From Methanomassiliicoccus sp. UBA345 (GTDB lineage Archaea > Thermoplasmatota > Thermoplasmata > Methanomassiliicoccales > Methanomassiliicoccaceae): a DNA stretch of 38,120 nt. The stretch's first letter is position 1. Every line of letters starts with the position of its first letter. The notes beneath the pieces were generated by a model. That model made no database searches. It was not told the origin of the DNA and saw only the letters and a program-made list of their open reading frames with translations. Location of the stretch: positions 1-38,120 of the forward strand of contig DATD01000027.1 of the NCBI GenBank assembly GCA_002504525.1, in the 5' to 3' direction. This document shows positions 1 to 6,554 of the stretch, piece after piece. The translations under genes were made by a program, and so were the position numbers.

Positions 1-123
1 TCTGCGGTGAAGAGAACGCTCGACGGCGGCGTGAGGTCGCGTCGACGCGACCTAATGTTCTCGGAGGTCGAGAACAAGTTCTGGACGTGGAACGCGATGC
101 GGCGAGCGGATTTATGCAACTAA
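1..123 (+). other. Unresolved left edge: gene end or structured RNA
   Basis: One plus-strand frame is open from the window edge to a TAA at 121-123 and uses mostly G/C third positions, so this could be the tail of an upstream gene. I do not recognise the 40 residues it would encode. The same stretch holds two adjacent perfect hairpins (34-53 and 57-75), which is unusual for plain coding sequence and would fit a structured RNA. The sequence to the left is needed to decide. Confidence 0.2.
34..53. repeat. 20-bp perfect palindrome next to a second hairpin
   Basis: AGGTCGCGTCGACGCGACCT equals its own reverse complement. As RNA it would form an 8-bp stem with a TCGA loop. Only three bases further on, GTTCTCG (57-63) pairs with CGAGAAC (69-75) across a 5-nt loop. 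The two form a tandem hairpin unit. Its role is unknown. Confidence 0.6.
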
Positions 124-171
124 GTTAGACCGGGGAAAGCATAATTATGGTACGAACATATCCTTCGTCCG

Positions 172-624
172 ATGGACATAGCCAGCCTGGCGTTCAGGAC
201 GTTCGCTCATGCCACCGAGAATGAGGATCGGGTGGAGCAGGCCCTGCGGTTCGTATCGGGGGCCGAAGAGGTCACGAAAAGCCGCAGCGAGGGATATCAC
301 GGCAATCCAATTGTGGTGATGGAAGCGAGGATCACCCGCTCCAAGGAGATGAGGAGCTTCTTCGCATCGCTCGACGCGGCCGACGTGCAAAAACTGATCG
401 ACACGCTTGAGCTCAGGGTCGACGAGGAGTCGATGTTCTTCCTCCGCCTTGACAAGCAGGCGGCATTCGAAGGGCGCTCGGTGCTGGCTGACCACGACGA
501 TATCATCTCGGTGCGAGGAAAGATAAAGTCATACCCGCAGAGCAGGGATAACGCCCTGGTAGTGATGAAAAGTATCCTCGAATCCGGGCTGGAACGGGTG
601 ACGTGGAAGGAGCAGAAGAACTAG
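172..624 (+). CDS. RNA-binding protein, COG1325 / PF01877 family
   Basis: 150 aa. The N-terminal motif RTFAHATEN and the 'G...GNPIVVMEARI' segment match the archaeal COG1325 family, described as dsRBD-fold RNA-binding proteins and predicted exosome-associated. It probably binds structured RNA in the cytoplasm. The exact target is not visible. The ATG at 172 was chosen because a TATA-like element (cataattatgg, about 140-150) lies some 25 nt upstream, as expected for a leaderless archaeal mRNA. Length is normal for the family. The next gene is 280 nt away, so it is probably transcribed alone. Family membership is from remembered motifs and is fairly secure; function is inferred. Confidence 0.82.
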   Translation: MDIASLAFRTFAHATENEDRVEQALRFVSGAEEVTKSRSEGYHGNPIVVMEARITRSKEMRSFFASLDAADVQKLIDTLELRVDEESMFFLRLDKQAAFEGRSVLADHDDIISVRGKIKSYPQSRDNALVVMKSILESGLERVTWKEQKN

Positions 625-903
625 TCCTGCACCCTCAAGCAGGGTTGGCGACGTTTGGATCCAGACCTGACACGATCTCGCATAAATTGAGATTCCTCAA
701 TAATTCAATATGGTAATAATGCACTATTGTTAAAGGTGCAAGCCCGCAAGGAATTGCACCAATGGGGACCTGAGGGGGACTGGTTCGGAGGAGGTATGTT
801 GAGATCCTCATCGCTCCATAGGAGGTCCCTCGACAGGAATGACAAAAACACCTTGGCAAGTGAGGCTCAGCGCAGCGTATGGAGCAGAAAAAGGAGCTAT
901 ACC
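625..903 (+). other. Structured leader or intergenic region before the DUF6448 gene
   Basis: 279 nt. It holds a short hairpin right after the upstream stop (cctgc/gcagg, 627-644), a TATA-like cataaattg (about 681-689), then GGTGCAA (735-741) pairing with TTGCACC (754-760), and GGGACC (about 765-770) able to pair with GGTCCC (about 823-828). If transcription starts near 712 this gives a folded leader of about 190 nt before the SD of the next gene. An open frame runs through it from a TTG at 727, but its residues do not resemble protein and the downstream family starts later. Confidence 0.3.
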
Positions 904-1425
904 ATGCTATCACCCTGTGATACGAGAGACGGCCCCGTTGTTAAGGCAGCGACAGAATCGTTAGAGACAGGAAATCTCAACCATGTCCTGATATGGGTCC
1001 CAAAAGAGTCCGAGGAAGAGCTCAGAGGCATCTTTGAGAAAGCCCTCCTTGCGAGGAAGGCCGGAGCTGATGCACAAGCGGTCGCCGATGATTGGTTCTT
1101 TGAGAACACAATAAGGCTCCACCGGGCCGGCGAGGGGGCAGCATTCACGGGTCTGAAACCTCCAGGGCTCAGCGAAGGTCCGGTCGTACCTAGGGCGGAT
1201 AGAGCGATTGAAACGGGCGACCCTAAGGAAACCATTGAATTCACCCTCAAGACCATCGAGGATGACCTTACGCGTCGCTTCCACCATGTGAGGGAGACGA
1301 AGAGGTACGATGTGGATGACGTTGCTGCTGGCAGGGAGTATGTTGAAGCATTCGTGGGATGGGTGACATACTCCCACCAGCTCTATATGTCGGTGCTACA
1401 CCCTCCAGGACACGGAGACCACTGA
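904..1425 (+). CDS. DUF6448 family protein
   Basis: 173 aa. The opening MLSPCDTRDGPVVKAA, then 'ETGN(L)NHVLIWV', 'RLHRAGEGAAFTGLKP' and 'AGREYVEAFVGWV', match the DUF6448 family, which is widespread in anaerobes and has no known reaction. Conserved Cys, Asp and His near the N-terminus and the HRAGEG motif could bind a metal; that is a guess. Many bacterial members carry a signal peptide, but none is present here, so this form should be cytoplasmic. The ATG at 904 has an SD (aaggag, 891-896) seven bases upstream. The frame stays open up to 727, but that extension looks non-coding. It lies last before the AT-rich island. Confidence 0.75.
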   Translation: MLSPCDTRDGPVVKAATESLETGNLNHVLIWVPKESEEELRGIFEKALLARKAGADAQAVADDWFFENTIRLHRAGEGAAFTGLKPPGLSEGPVVPRADRAIETGDPKETIEFTLKTIEDDLTRRFHHVRETKRYDVDDVAAGREYVEAFVGWVTYSHQLYMSVLHPPGHGDH

Positions 1426-1747
1426 CGCTAGGGTTTGGAGTGCAGTAACAGGGCGCCCGATTAAGTGGTCTTTATGTACGTTCGATTGAGGGATATACCT
1501 AAGGCACCGAAGGGAGGGCGAATTCTTTGGAACCCCTGGAGCGGCATCTGACGCCCCGCAAGCTTAGTCAGGATGCCGGGCGTCAAAGCAATATTTTTAC
1601 AGGGATTAGCTCAGGATGCCGGGCGTGATTTTCAAAGCCAGGAGGCGAACGATGCATCGATTGATTTCTCACAAAGCTAGTATTTATAGTCCACCAACTG
1701 ATACATTATCGAATGCTTATTGAATAATAGTTGTAGGATTCCGGCAT
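1426..1747. other. Gene-free stretch with a direct repeat
   Basis: 322 nt between two genes that point toward each other. It holds the 16-bp direct repeat listed separately. The core GATGCCGG also occurs inverted at about 1741-1748, beside the stop codon of the minus-strand gene. Composition shifts from GC-rich to AT-rich across this stretch. No gene or known RNA was recognised. Confidence 0.4.
1568..1626. repeat. Tandem 16-bp direct repeats
   Basis: TCAGGATGCCGGGCGT occurs at 1568-1583 and again at 1611-1626, start to start 43 bp. Each copy is preceded by TTAG (or TTAGC) and followed within a few bases by CAAAGC, so the duplicated unit is somewhat longer and imperfect. It lies near the left border of the AT-rich island and could be a mobile-element end, a regulator site or a past duplication. 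Confidence 0.6.
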
Positions 1748-3592
1748 CTACGACTCGAAGCGTCCTTTCAACGCTGGATGTTTTATAAGTGGCCGGAATA
1801 CTTTCTGCCTCTTCAGTTTTATTATCTCAACCCCATCCATCTCCAGGGCTGCTTCTGCTAGTGGTATAGCCTCGTCTACCCTGCCCAGATTTATTAAGGC
1901 AAGAGCTTTGCCAACCCTACCCCATGGATTCTTCGAATCAGCCGATATACAATGATCGAAGTCAGAGAGTGCATCGCTATTGTCTCCCATGCGGACGCGT
2001 GCTACCCCACGATCATAGTAGAAGTCAGCGCAGTCCTGATTTTTTTTAATGACTCCATCCATTCGAGATAGCGCTTTCTTGTGCTCTCCCTTCAATGATA
2101 ACGCTCTTCCGATATTCAGTTCTAATGAGGGACATCCCTTACTTCTCGGACATTTACTCCTTGATTTATATAATAGGCTCAACGCATTGCTATAATCATC
2201 AATGTCAATTAGCCTATTCGCTTTATTACAGGCAGCTGAGCTATGTTCTGGATCAAGCTCTAAAGCCTTTGTGTATGCCCTAATTGCTGCTTCATCATCT
2301 AACTCCAAATCACCCAAATCTTTCCAGGCTTCAGGATTCCTATTATCAAAAGAGATGGCTTCTTCAATTATTTCCTTCGCTTCTTTGGGCCTGCATAATT
2401 TATTTAAGATATTGCCTTTTAAGAGAAGCGTGTATGGCTCAGTGGGTTTAAGTTTTAGTGACAAATCACATTGATTCAACGCCTCTTCATAATCCTTCGA
2501 ATCGAGTAGTGCACTAGCGTAAAGATAATGGATTACTGGACATTTTTTATTGAATTGAACTCCTTTTTTATAGCAATGTTTGGCTTCTAGACTATTGCCT
2601 TGGACGTCAAAAATCAATCCTTTATTATGCCATAAGATCTCATCCTCTGGGCGAGTCACTAAATCCTCATTAATAATGAGCATTGCCTCATCATATTTTT
2701 TTAGATAGAACAGGAGGCTACCTTTCAAATCCCTCAGTCCGGGATTTGATGGTTCTAACTCAATTGCCCCTTCAATCATTTTTAGAGCTTGATTATATTG
2801 CTCTAGATTTTTATAAGTGTCCGCCAATGCAGCATAGTATACTACGCTAGGCACAATATTCGCTTCTTTACAAAGCTTTTCTACCTGCTCTGTTAATACT
2901 TCTATCGTTTTCCCATCCTCAACGGTTAAGGTTTTCTTCTCTTTGTGTATAATTGTAGCTATTGGTTCCAGCAAATGTTTTAACTCCCTCCGGAGCGAGT
3001 AACCATCAGGGAATGACATCTTGATGAATTCTTCTTCGATGTCTGGCTTTAACTTCTTATAGGCATCCTTAATAAGATTTACTGTGGCCTTCGGATCAGT
3101 CTTATCATATTTAATCTGATATCGATCCACTATGTCTGAGAAATCATCCTTTATCGTTAGAGGCGGATTCTGAACAGGCGTATCGCCATGTCCCGTTAGA
3201 TAGCTATTAACATCGACTTGAGCATTTATCTCTCTAAGAGTAATACATGGCTTACCCAAACCTGTTAGTACCCCATACTCAAATACAACATTTGGCCTTA
3301 GTCCATCCAGAACAATTATAGCGAATGCACAAGATTTCAGATATGCAATAAGCTCACTATATTGGCCATAGTCAGGCTTGATGCCAATATCAAGCCTGAC
3401 TACTTTCCAGTTGTCTTCGATTTCGATGGCCCTCTCTATGCAATCTAGGATAACCTTGATATGTTGCTCCCTAGATGAAAATACAACAAAACAAGTCCGC
3501 GGCCTATCTTCAATACTCGGCTTCAGCGGAATAAGCGATTCTTCGATAAACTTTTTCTGATTCAACTTTCCACCAAGGGGTAAGTGCCTCAT
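1748..3592 (-). CDS. TIR/deoxyribosyltransferase-like domain plus TPR repeat protein
   Basis: 614 aa, AT-rich unlike its neighbours. Residues about 32-125 form an alpha/beta domain: 'CFVVFSS' first strand, 'SCAFAIIVLDGLRPNVVFEYGVLTGLGKP' near its end. The N-V-x-F-E-x-G motif (N101, E105, G107) is the pattern seen in TIR-like and nucleoside 2-deoxyribosyltransferase-like domains, where the Glu is catalytic. Residues about 250-605 carry about ten TPRs, a protein-binding solenoid. This architecture suggests a nucleotide- or NAD-cleaving effector with a sensor domain, as in prokaryotic immunity, but that is inference. A TATA-like tttaaaat lies only about 5 nt before the ATG. The mRNA may therefore start inside the frame, with TTG at 3565 (preceded by GGTGG) as the real start. 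No partner gene is adjacent. Confidence 0.75.
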   Translation of the reverse strand: MRHLPLGGKLNQKKFIEESLIPLKPSIEDRPRTCFVVFSSREQHIKVILDCIERAIEIEDNWKVVRLDIGIKPDYGQYSELIAYLKSCAFAIIVLDGLRPNVVFEYGVLTGLGKPCITLREINAQVDVNSYLTGHGDTPVQNPPLTIKDDFSDIVDRYQIKYDKTDPKATVNLIKDAYKKLKPDIEEEFIKMSFPDGYSLRRELKHLLEPIATIIHKEKKTLTVEDGKTIEVLTEQVEKLCKEANIVPSVVYYAALADTYKNLEQYNQALKMIEGAIELEPSNPGLRDLKGSLLFYLKKYDEAMLIINEDLVTRPEDEILWHNKGLIFDVQGNSLEAKHCYKKGVQFNKKCPVIHYLYASALLDSKDYEEALNQCDLSLKLKPTEPYTLLLKGNILNKLCRPKEAKEIIEEAISFDNRNPEAWKDLGDLELDDEAAIRAYTKALELDPEHSSAACNKANRLIDIDDYSNALSLLYKSRSKCPRSKGCPSLELNIGRALSLKGEHKKALSRMDGVIKKNQDCADFYYDRGVARVRMGDNSDALSDFDHCISADSKNPWGRVGKALALINLGRVDEAIPLAEAALEMDGVEIIKLKRQKVFRPLIKHPALKGRFES

Positions 3593-4450
3593 GATTTTAA
3601 ATAATATTCACTAAATTGATGAGAACTCTTCAATTCCTTTAGCTATTGCAGGGCGAGCAAATCGGTTTTTACCAGGAAGAGTGAGATTATATCCACACGA
3701 CATTGTTCTGAATTTACATAATATAAGACATGAGTATGTTCTCAATCATTGCTATAGTATGATTGCTATCTATCCGTTCTATTTAGAGATTTTTTGACTT
3801 CCGCCTCAATAGAGCCCCCGCTCCCAATCCAACATAGCCACTCAACCGATACCGAGGGCCTAATGGGTCGACATTGTGGTGAGTGCTGGGCGTTTAGCAC
3901 GAAGGCTAACTTCGATAACTTGAACCCATCATAACGACAAATATGCTGTAGCGTGGATGCCACAGCTAAGTAGCACGATAAGTCAACGAGGGGGTCATAA
4001 GCTACCCCAAAATCGTAGGATGATATAGAGGGTGATATTCTGGAAATGCTCATAACCATTGCGTTCTTACTTTGCCAGATATGCTGAGAAGATGGGGATT
4101 TGCGCTCTCCAGACACAATAGTGAGATCGGGGACGCGTTCTGTCAAATGATGTCATGACGCCATCATTATGCTGACACTTACACGGCAGTGCTCGACGCC
4201 TTACCAATAAATGGCGCCATGAGTTTAGGCATCAAGGAAAGAGGATTTTACGGCACTCGTTGTACTCACTGATAGATTCATAATCTCTACGCTAAAGCTA
4301 AATATTGGGCCAATGTGAGGTCGAATCGGGCACAACCACTTTAACTCGAGGAGGACAGCCTCCAGATGTAAAATCGCGTGGCACGTGGCCAATACAATGA
4401 CTTACGAACCCATAAAGATTAAATTCGGTTATCGATTAGGTGGCCGCCAC
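3593..4450. other. Long AT-rich stretch without a recognisable gene
   Basis: About 860 nt between the TIR/TPR gene and the tRNA. A 126-codon minus-strand frame (3766-4146) is open but resembles no family I know and its residues look non-coding. The stretch contains a palindromic ATGGCGCCAT (4211-4220) that recurs at 6444-6453. Composition suggests decayed acquired DNA. I see no intact gene. Confidence 0.35.
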
Positions 4451-4520
4451 GCAGGGGTAGCCAAGCTTGGCCAACGGCGTAGGACTTAGGATCCTATCCT
4501 TAGTGGTCCGTGCGTTCAAA

Positions 4521-4552
4521 AGAACCTGTGGAACACCCACTGGCTCGGAACA
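4521..4552 (+). other. tRNA intron at T-loop position 59/60 with BHB motif
   Basis: Folding the junctions gives outer helix = T-stem and a 3-nt bulge CA^T (4551-4553) on the 3' strand. A 4-pair central helix follows: TTCA 4515-4518 with GGAA 4547-4550, three Watson-Crick pairs plus A-G. Next is a 3-nt bulge AA^A (4519-4521) on the 5' strand. The inner helix has G4522-C4546, A4523-T4545, C4525-G4543, C4526-G4542 and GTGG 4528-4531 with CCAC 4537-4540. Both cuts fall after the second bulge base, as the archaeal splicing endonuclease prefers. The ends could shift by one base because of the A-run. Confidence 0.75.
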
Positions 4553-4563
4553 TCGCACCCCCT
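4550..4563 (+). repeat. Left copy of 14-bp direct repeat (inside tRNA-Leu 3' half)
   Basis: ACATCGCACCCCCT covers the last three intron bases, T60, the 3' strand of the T-stem and five bases of the acceptor strand. The identical 14-mer recurs at 5805-5818, enclosing the TnpB gene. tRNA 3' halves are classic attachment sites for integrases. Confidence 0.8.
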
Positions 4564-4597
4564 GCACCAATCACTTTCACATGACTTCACGCAAATC

Positions 4598-4606
4598 TTA
4601 TATAAA
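4598..4606 (+). promoter_or_regulatory. TATA box of tnpB
   Basis: TTATATAAA. Transcription should begin about 25 bp downstream, close to 4627-4632. This places the TTG at 4615 outside the mRNA and favours the GTG at 4627 as a leaderless start. Confidence 0.6.
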
Positions 4607-4626
4607 CATCCGAATTGAGTTCTTCT

Positions 4627-5766
4627 GTGCTTCTGACTGTTAAGCTGAAGCTTATTCTGGATGAGAAGCAACAATCTTTGCTACTTGAGTTCATGGAGCG
4701 ATTTAACGAAGCGTGCAACTTCGTGTCTGCGGAAGCGTTTAGCAGTATGAATTGGAACCGAGTCAAACTCCAGAAGCAATGTTACTACGATGTCAGGAGC
4801 GACTTTGGCCTCTCTGCTCAAACAAGCATACTGGTGATTAGAAAGGTTGCTGACACATACCGGAGCGATATTGAAAACATCCGAATCCGAAACATGAAGC
4901 GACCCAGTTATCAAATCAAAGAGGAAATAAGGCAACATGATTTTAAAAAAAGAGGGGCCGTTCAGTATGATGCAAGATGTATGTCCTGGAAGGGCAATGG
5001 TAGAGTCTCCCTACTCACCCTGAGAGGCCGCATCATCGTAACATTCGTCCTAAGTGGCAAGTATGCTAATATCGACCTTTCTAAGGTTAGAAGTGAGTGC
5101 GATCTCGTATACCAAAATAAAAAATTCTATTTGGCGGTGGAATATAATGTAGAAGAACCAGAAGTGGTGAGTCAAAGCGATTTCATAGGTGTTGATTTTG
5201 GAATAAAGAATATCGTTGCAACCAGTGATGGTAAATTGTTTTGTGGTGATGAATGCGAGAGGGTGAGAAAATACTATGTGGACCTAAGGCGTCGATATCA
5301 GAAAATTGGTACTAAGTCAGCCAAGCGACATTTAGCTAGGCTGAGCAAGAGAGAACATAATTACAAGTCGAATGAAAACCACCGCATTAGCAAAGATTTG
5401 GTGTCCGAAGCCAAAGGCACGGGTCGAGGATTAGCAATAGAAAATCTCACATATATTCCTCGTCAGCGCACGGCTAAGGAGGCGCGTGACGCCACATCCA
5501 AGTGGGCATTCAGACAACTTCGTGAGTTCATTGAATACAAAGCGAAATTGTCAGGAATACCAGTAGTACAAGTCAATCCCACATTTACATCTCAGAGGTG
5601 TTCAATATGCGGATATACCGACAAGTTAAACAGAAGGACACAATCATCGTTCGTTTGTCTTGCTTGCGGTTATGAAGAGAATGCAGATGTGAACGCTGCC
5701 ATTAATATTAGAGAAAGGGCTGCCATCAGCCAGCCTATTGTCGTCCGTCATGCTTCGGTAGCATGA
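4627..5766 (+). CDS. tnpB: TnpB (IS200/IS605-type OrfB), RNA-guided nuclease
   Basis: 379 aa from GTG 4627; the frame is open from TTG 4615, but the promoter argues for GTG, and 'MLLTVKLKL' is the usual TnpB opening. All three RuvC acidic residues are intact: D190 in 'GVDFGIKN', E272 in 'LAIENL', D354 in 'NADVNAA'. The four-Cys zinc finger (CSIC...CLAC) sits between RuvC-II and III. TnpB proteins use an omega RNA from the 3' end of their own gene to cut DNA next to a short TAM motif. No TnpA transposase is nearby, so the element cannot move alone. Composition is AT-richer than the host genes. It is flanked by the 14-bp repeats. Either a relic element or a maintained nuclease; integrity of the catalytic residues suggests activity. 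Confidence 0.92.
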   Translation: MLLTVKLKLILDEKQQSLLLEFMERFNEACNFVSAEAFSSMNWNRVKLQKQCYYDVRSDFGLSAQTSILVIRKVADTYRSDIENIRIRNMKRPSYQIKEEIRQHDFKKRGAVQYDARCMSWKGNGRVSLLTLRGRIIVTFVLSGKYANIDLSKVRSECDLVYQNKKFYLAVEYNVEEPEVVSQSDFIGVDFGIKNIVATSDGKLFCGDECERVRKYYVDLRRRYQKIGTKSAKRHLARLSKREHNYKSNENHRISKDLVSEAKGTGRGLAIENLTYIPRQRTAKEARDATSKWAFRQLREFIEYKAKLSGIPVVQVNPTFTSQRCSICGYTDKLNRRTQSSFVCLACGYEENADVNAAINIRERAAISQPIVVRHASVA

Positions 5767-5796
5767 AGGTGGAACGACAAGCACATTCCTTGAATG
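5738..5796 (+). ncRNA. Putative omega (guide) RNA scaffold at the 3' end of tnpB
   Basis: TTGTCGT (5738-5744) pairs with ACGACAA (5774-5780). Inside it TCATGCT (5748-5754) pairs with AGCATGA (5760-5766) across a 5-nt loop. A small CATTC/GAATG hairpin follows at 5784-5796. The nested stem overlaps the last codons of tnpB and continues past the stop, where omega RNA scaffolds of this family lie. The bases that follow, from about 5797 on, would be the guide. Boundaries are inferred. Confidence 0.5.
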
Positions 5797-5804
5797 AGCC
5801 GCTG

Positions 5805-5818
5805 ACATCGCACCCCCT
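5805..5818 (+). repeat. Right copy of 14-bp direct repeat of tRNA-Leu 3' half
   Basis: ACATCGCACCCCCT, identical to 4550-4563 and 1,255 bp away. It begins nine bases after the last omega-RNA-like hairpin. The following bases (ATACTC) no longer match the tRNA (GCACCA), so only this segment is shared. It may be an attR-like remnant or the start of the TnpB guide. Confidence 0.8.
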
Positions 5819-5842
5819 ATACTCTCTGTCATCTCACTGGAC

Positions 5843-5854
5843 AAAATATATATT
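5843..5854 (+). promoter_or_regulatory. TATA box of the VOC-protein gene
   Basis: AAAATATATATT, about 55 bp before the ATG at 5906. It predicts a short leader that includes the gaggtgg SD at 5892-5898. Confidence 0.5.
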
Positions 5855-5905
5855 CGTTCCTGGCACACTTCTGAACACTCAATGCTCGCGCGAGGTGGTG
5901 AACCA

Positions 5906-6271
5906 ATGCCAAAAGTAGTTCATTTTGAGATCCCCGCAGAGAACCCGGAGAGGGCGGCGGTTTTCTACAAGAAGGTGTTCGGCTGGAAGATCGAGAAGTG
6001 GGCTGGACCGATCGACTACTGGCTTGTGACCGCGGGCGATGACGAGGAGCCCGGCATCAACGGTGCGATACATGAGAACAAAAATTTCAAAACGGTCGTC
6101 AACACGGTCGCCGTGGACTCCGTCGACGATTCCCTGGAAAAGGTGAATCAAGCGGGAGGAAAGGTCCTGATGCCGAAAGGTGCGGTGACGGGGCTGGGAT
6201 ACGTTGCCTTCGCGGAAGATACCGAAGGGAACGCTTTTGGGATGCTCCAAAGCGATCCCTCTGTCAAATAG
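5906..6271 (+). CDS. Glyoxalase/bleomycin-resistance (VOC) superfamily protein
   Basis: 121 aa. 'VVHFEIPAENPERAAVFYKKVFGWKIEKW' and the C-terminal 'GYVAFAEDTEGNAFGMLQ' are the two beta-alpha-beta-beta-beta halves of a VOC fold, the second ending in the usual D-x-E-G-N-x-F-G. VOC proteins are metal-dependent lyases, dioxygenases or binding proteins, and the substrate here cannot be told. The His and Glu in 'HFEI' and 'AFAEDTEGN' sit where metal ligands usually lie. ATG 5906 was chosen for the SD just upstream; the upstream ATG at 5882 has none. Single-gene unit with its own TATA box, directly right of the tnpB locus, and back to host-like GC content. Confidence 0.85.
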   Translation: MPKVVHFEIPAENPERAAVFYKKVFGWKIEKWAGPIDYWLVTAGDDEEPGINGAIHENKNFKTVVNTVAVDSVDDSLEKVNQAGGKVLMPKGAVTGLGYVAFAEDTEGNAFGMLQSDPSVK

Positions 6272-6554
6272 CCGTAGACAGTCTATTGATCAGAAGGTTA
6301 CTGAGATCACCTAAATGCCTGCGTTGTGTGGAAAAGGGCAACCGTTCCAATCCCTAATTCCGCACCGAACATCCTGGACCGGCGATCGTCGACCGCCCGT
6401 CGATCGGCGAGCGAGGCGGTGCTCTACTGAAAGACGTACGCTAAATGGCGCCATGCATCGAATTGCATCCATCATGCCAGACCATGTCCGTGACGCAGCA
6501 GTCTATGGAAAATTAGTAATTGGTCCGCAGCATTGTACATGGTGGGAACGCATC
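6272..6554. other. Intergenic region, no gene seen
   Basis: 283 nt. It contains clustered CGATCG-type palindromes near 6371-6405 and the palindromic ATGGCGCCAT at 6444-6453. An open frame from 6315 joins the cupin gene in frame, but its residues do not look coding. Confidence 0.3.

Larger units (their letters stand above)
4451..4566 (+). tRNA. tRNA-Leu(UAG) with a 32-nt intron in the T-loop
   Basis: Acceptor GCAGGGG (4451-4457) pairs with CCCCTGC (4559-4565). A4566 is the discriminator and CCA (4567-4569) is encoded. The D-arm is GCC...GGC (4460-4478). The anticodon stem TAGGA/TCCTA (4480-4484/4492-4496) encloses the loop CTTAGGA, giving anticodon UAG at 4486-4488. A 13-nt variable arm follows, as in type II tRNAs. 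T-stem GTGCG (4510-4514) pairs with CGCAC (4554-4558), but the loop TTCAAA...T is interrupted by 4521-4552. Removing those 32 nt restores the loop TTCAAAT and an 84-nt tRNA. The 5' part alone would look truncated to a standard scan. A TATA-like aaagattaaa lies about 30 nt upstream. Confidence 0.85.

Noticed and set aside
727..903. N-terminal extension of the DUF6448 frame
   Set aside because: The SD at 891-896 and the family start at 904 point to the shorter form; the extension reads like non-coding DNA.
3766..4146. 126-codon minus-strand open frame in the AT-rich gap
   Set aside because: No recognisable motif, odd residue composition, no SD or TATA at a fitting distance; most likely chance.
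4521..4552. Reading the T-loop interruption as a random insertion that destroys the tRNA
   Set aside because: The bulge-helix-bulge fold with both cuts in 3-nt bulges and exact restoration of the 7-nt loop favours an intron.
4615..4626. TTG 4615 as the tnpB start
   Set aside because: It lies only 9 bp after the TATA box and so upstream of the expected transcript start; GTG 4627 gives the usual TnpB N-terminus.
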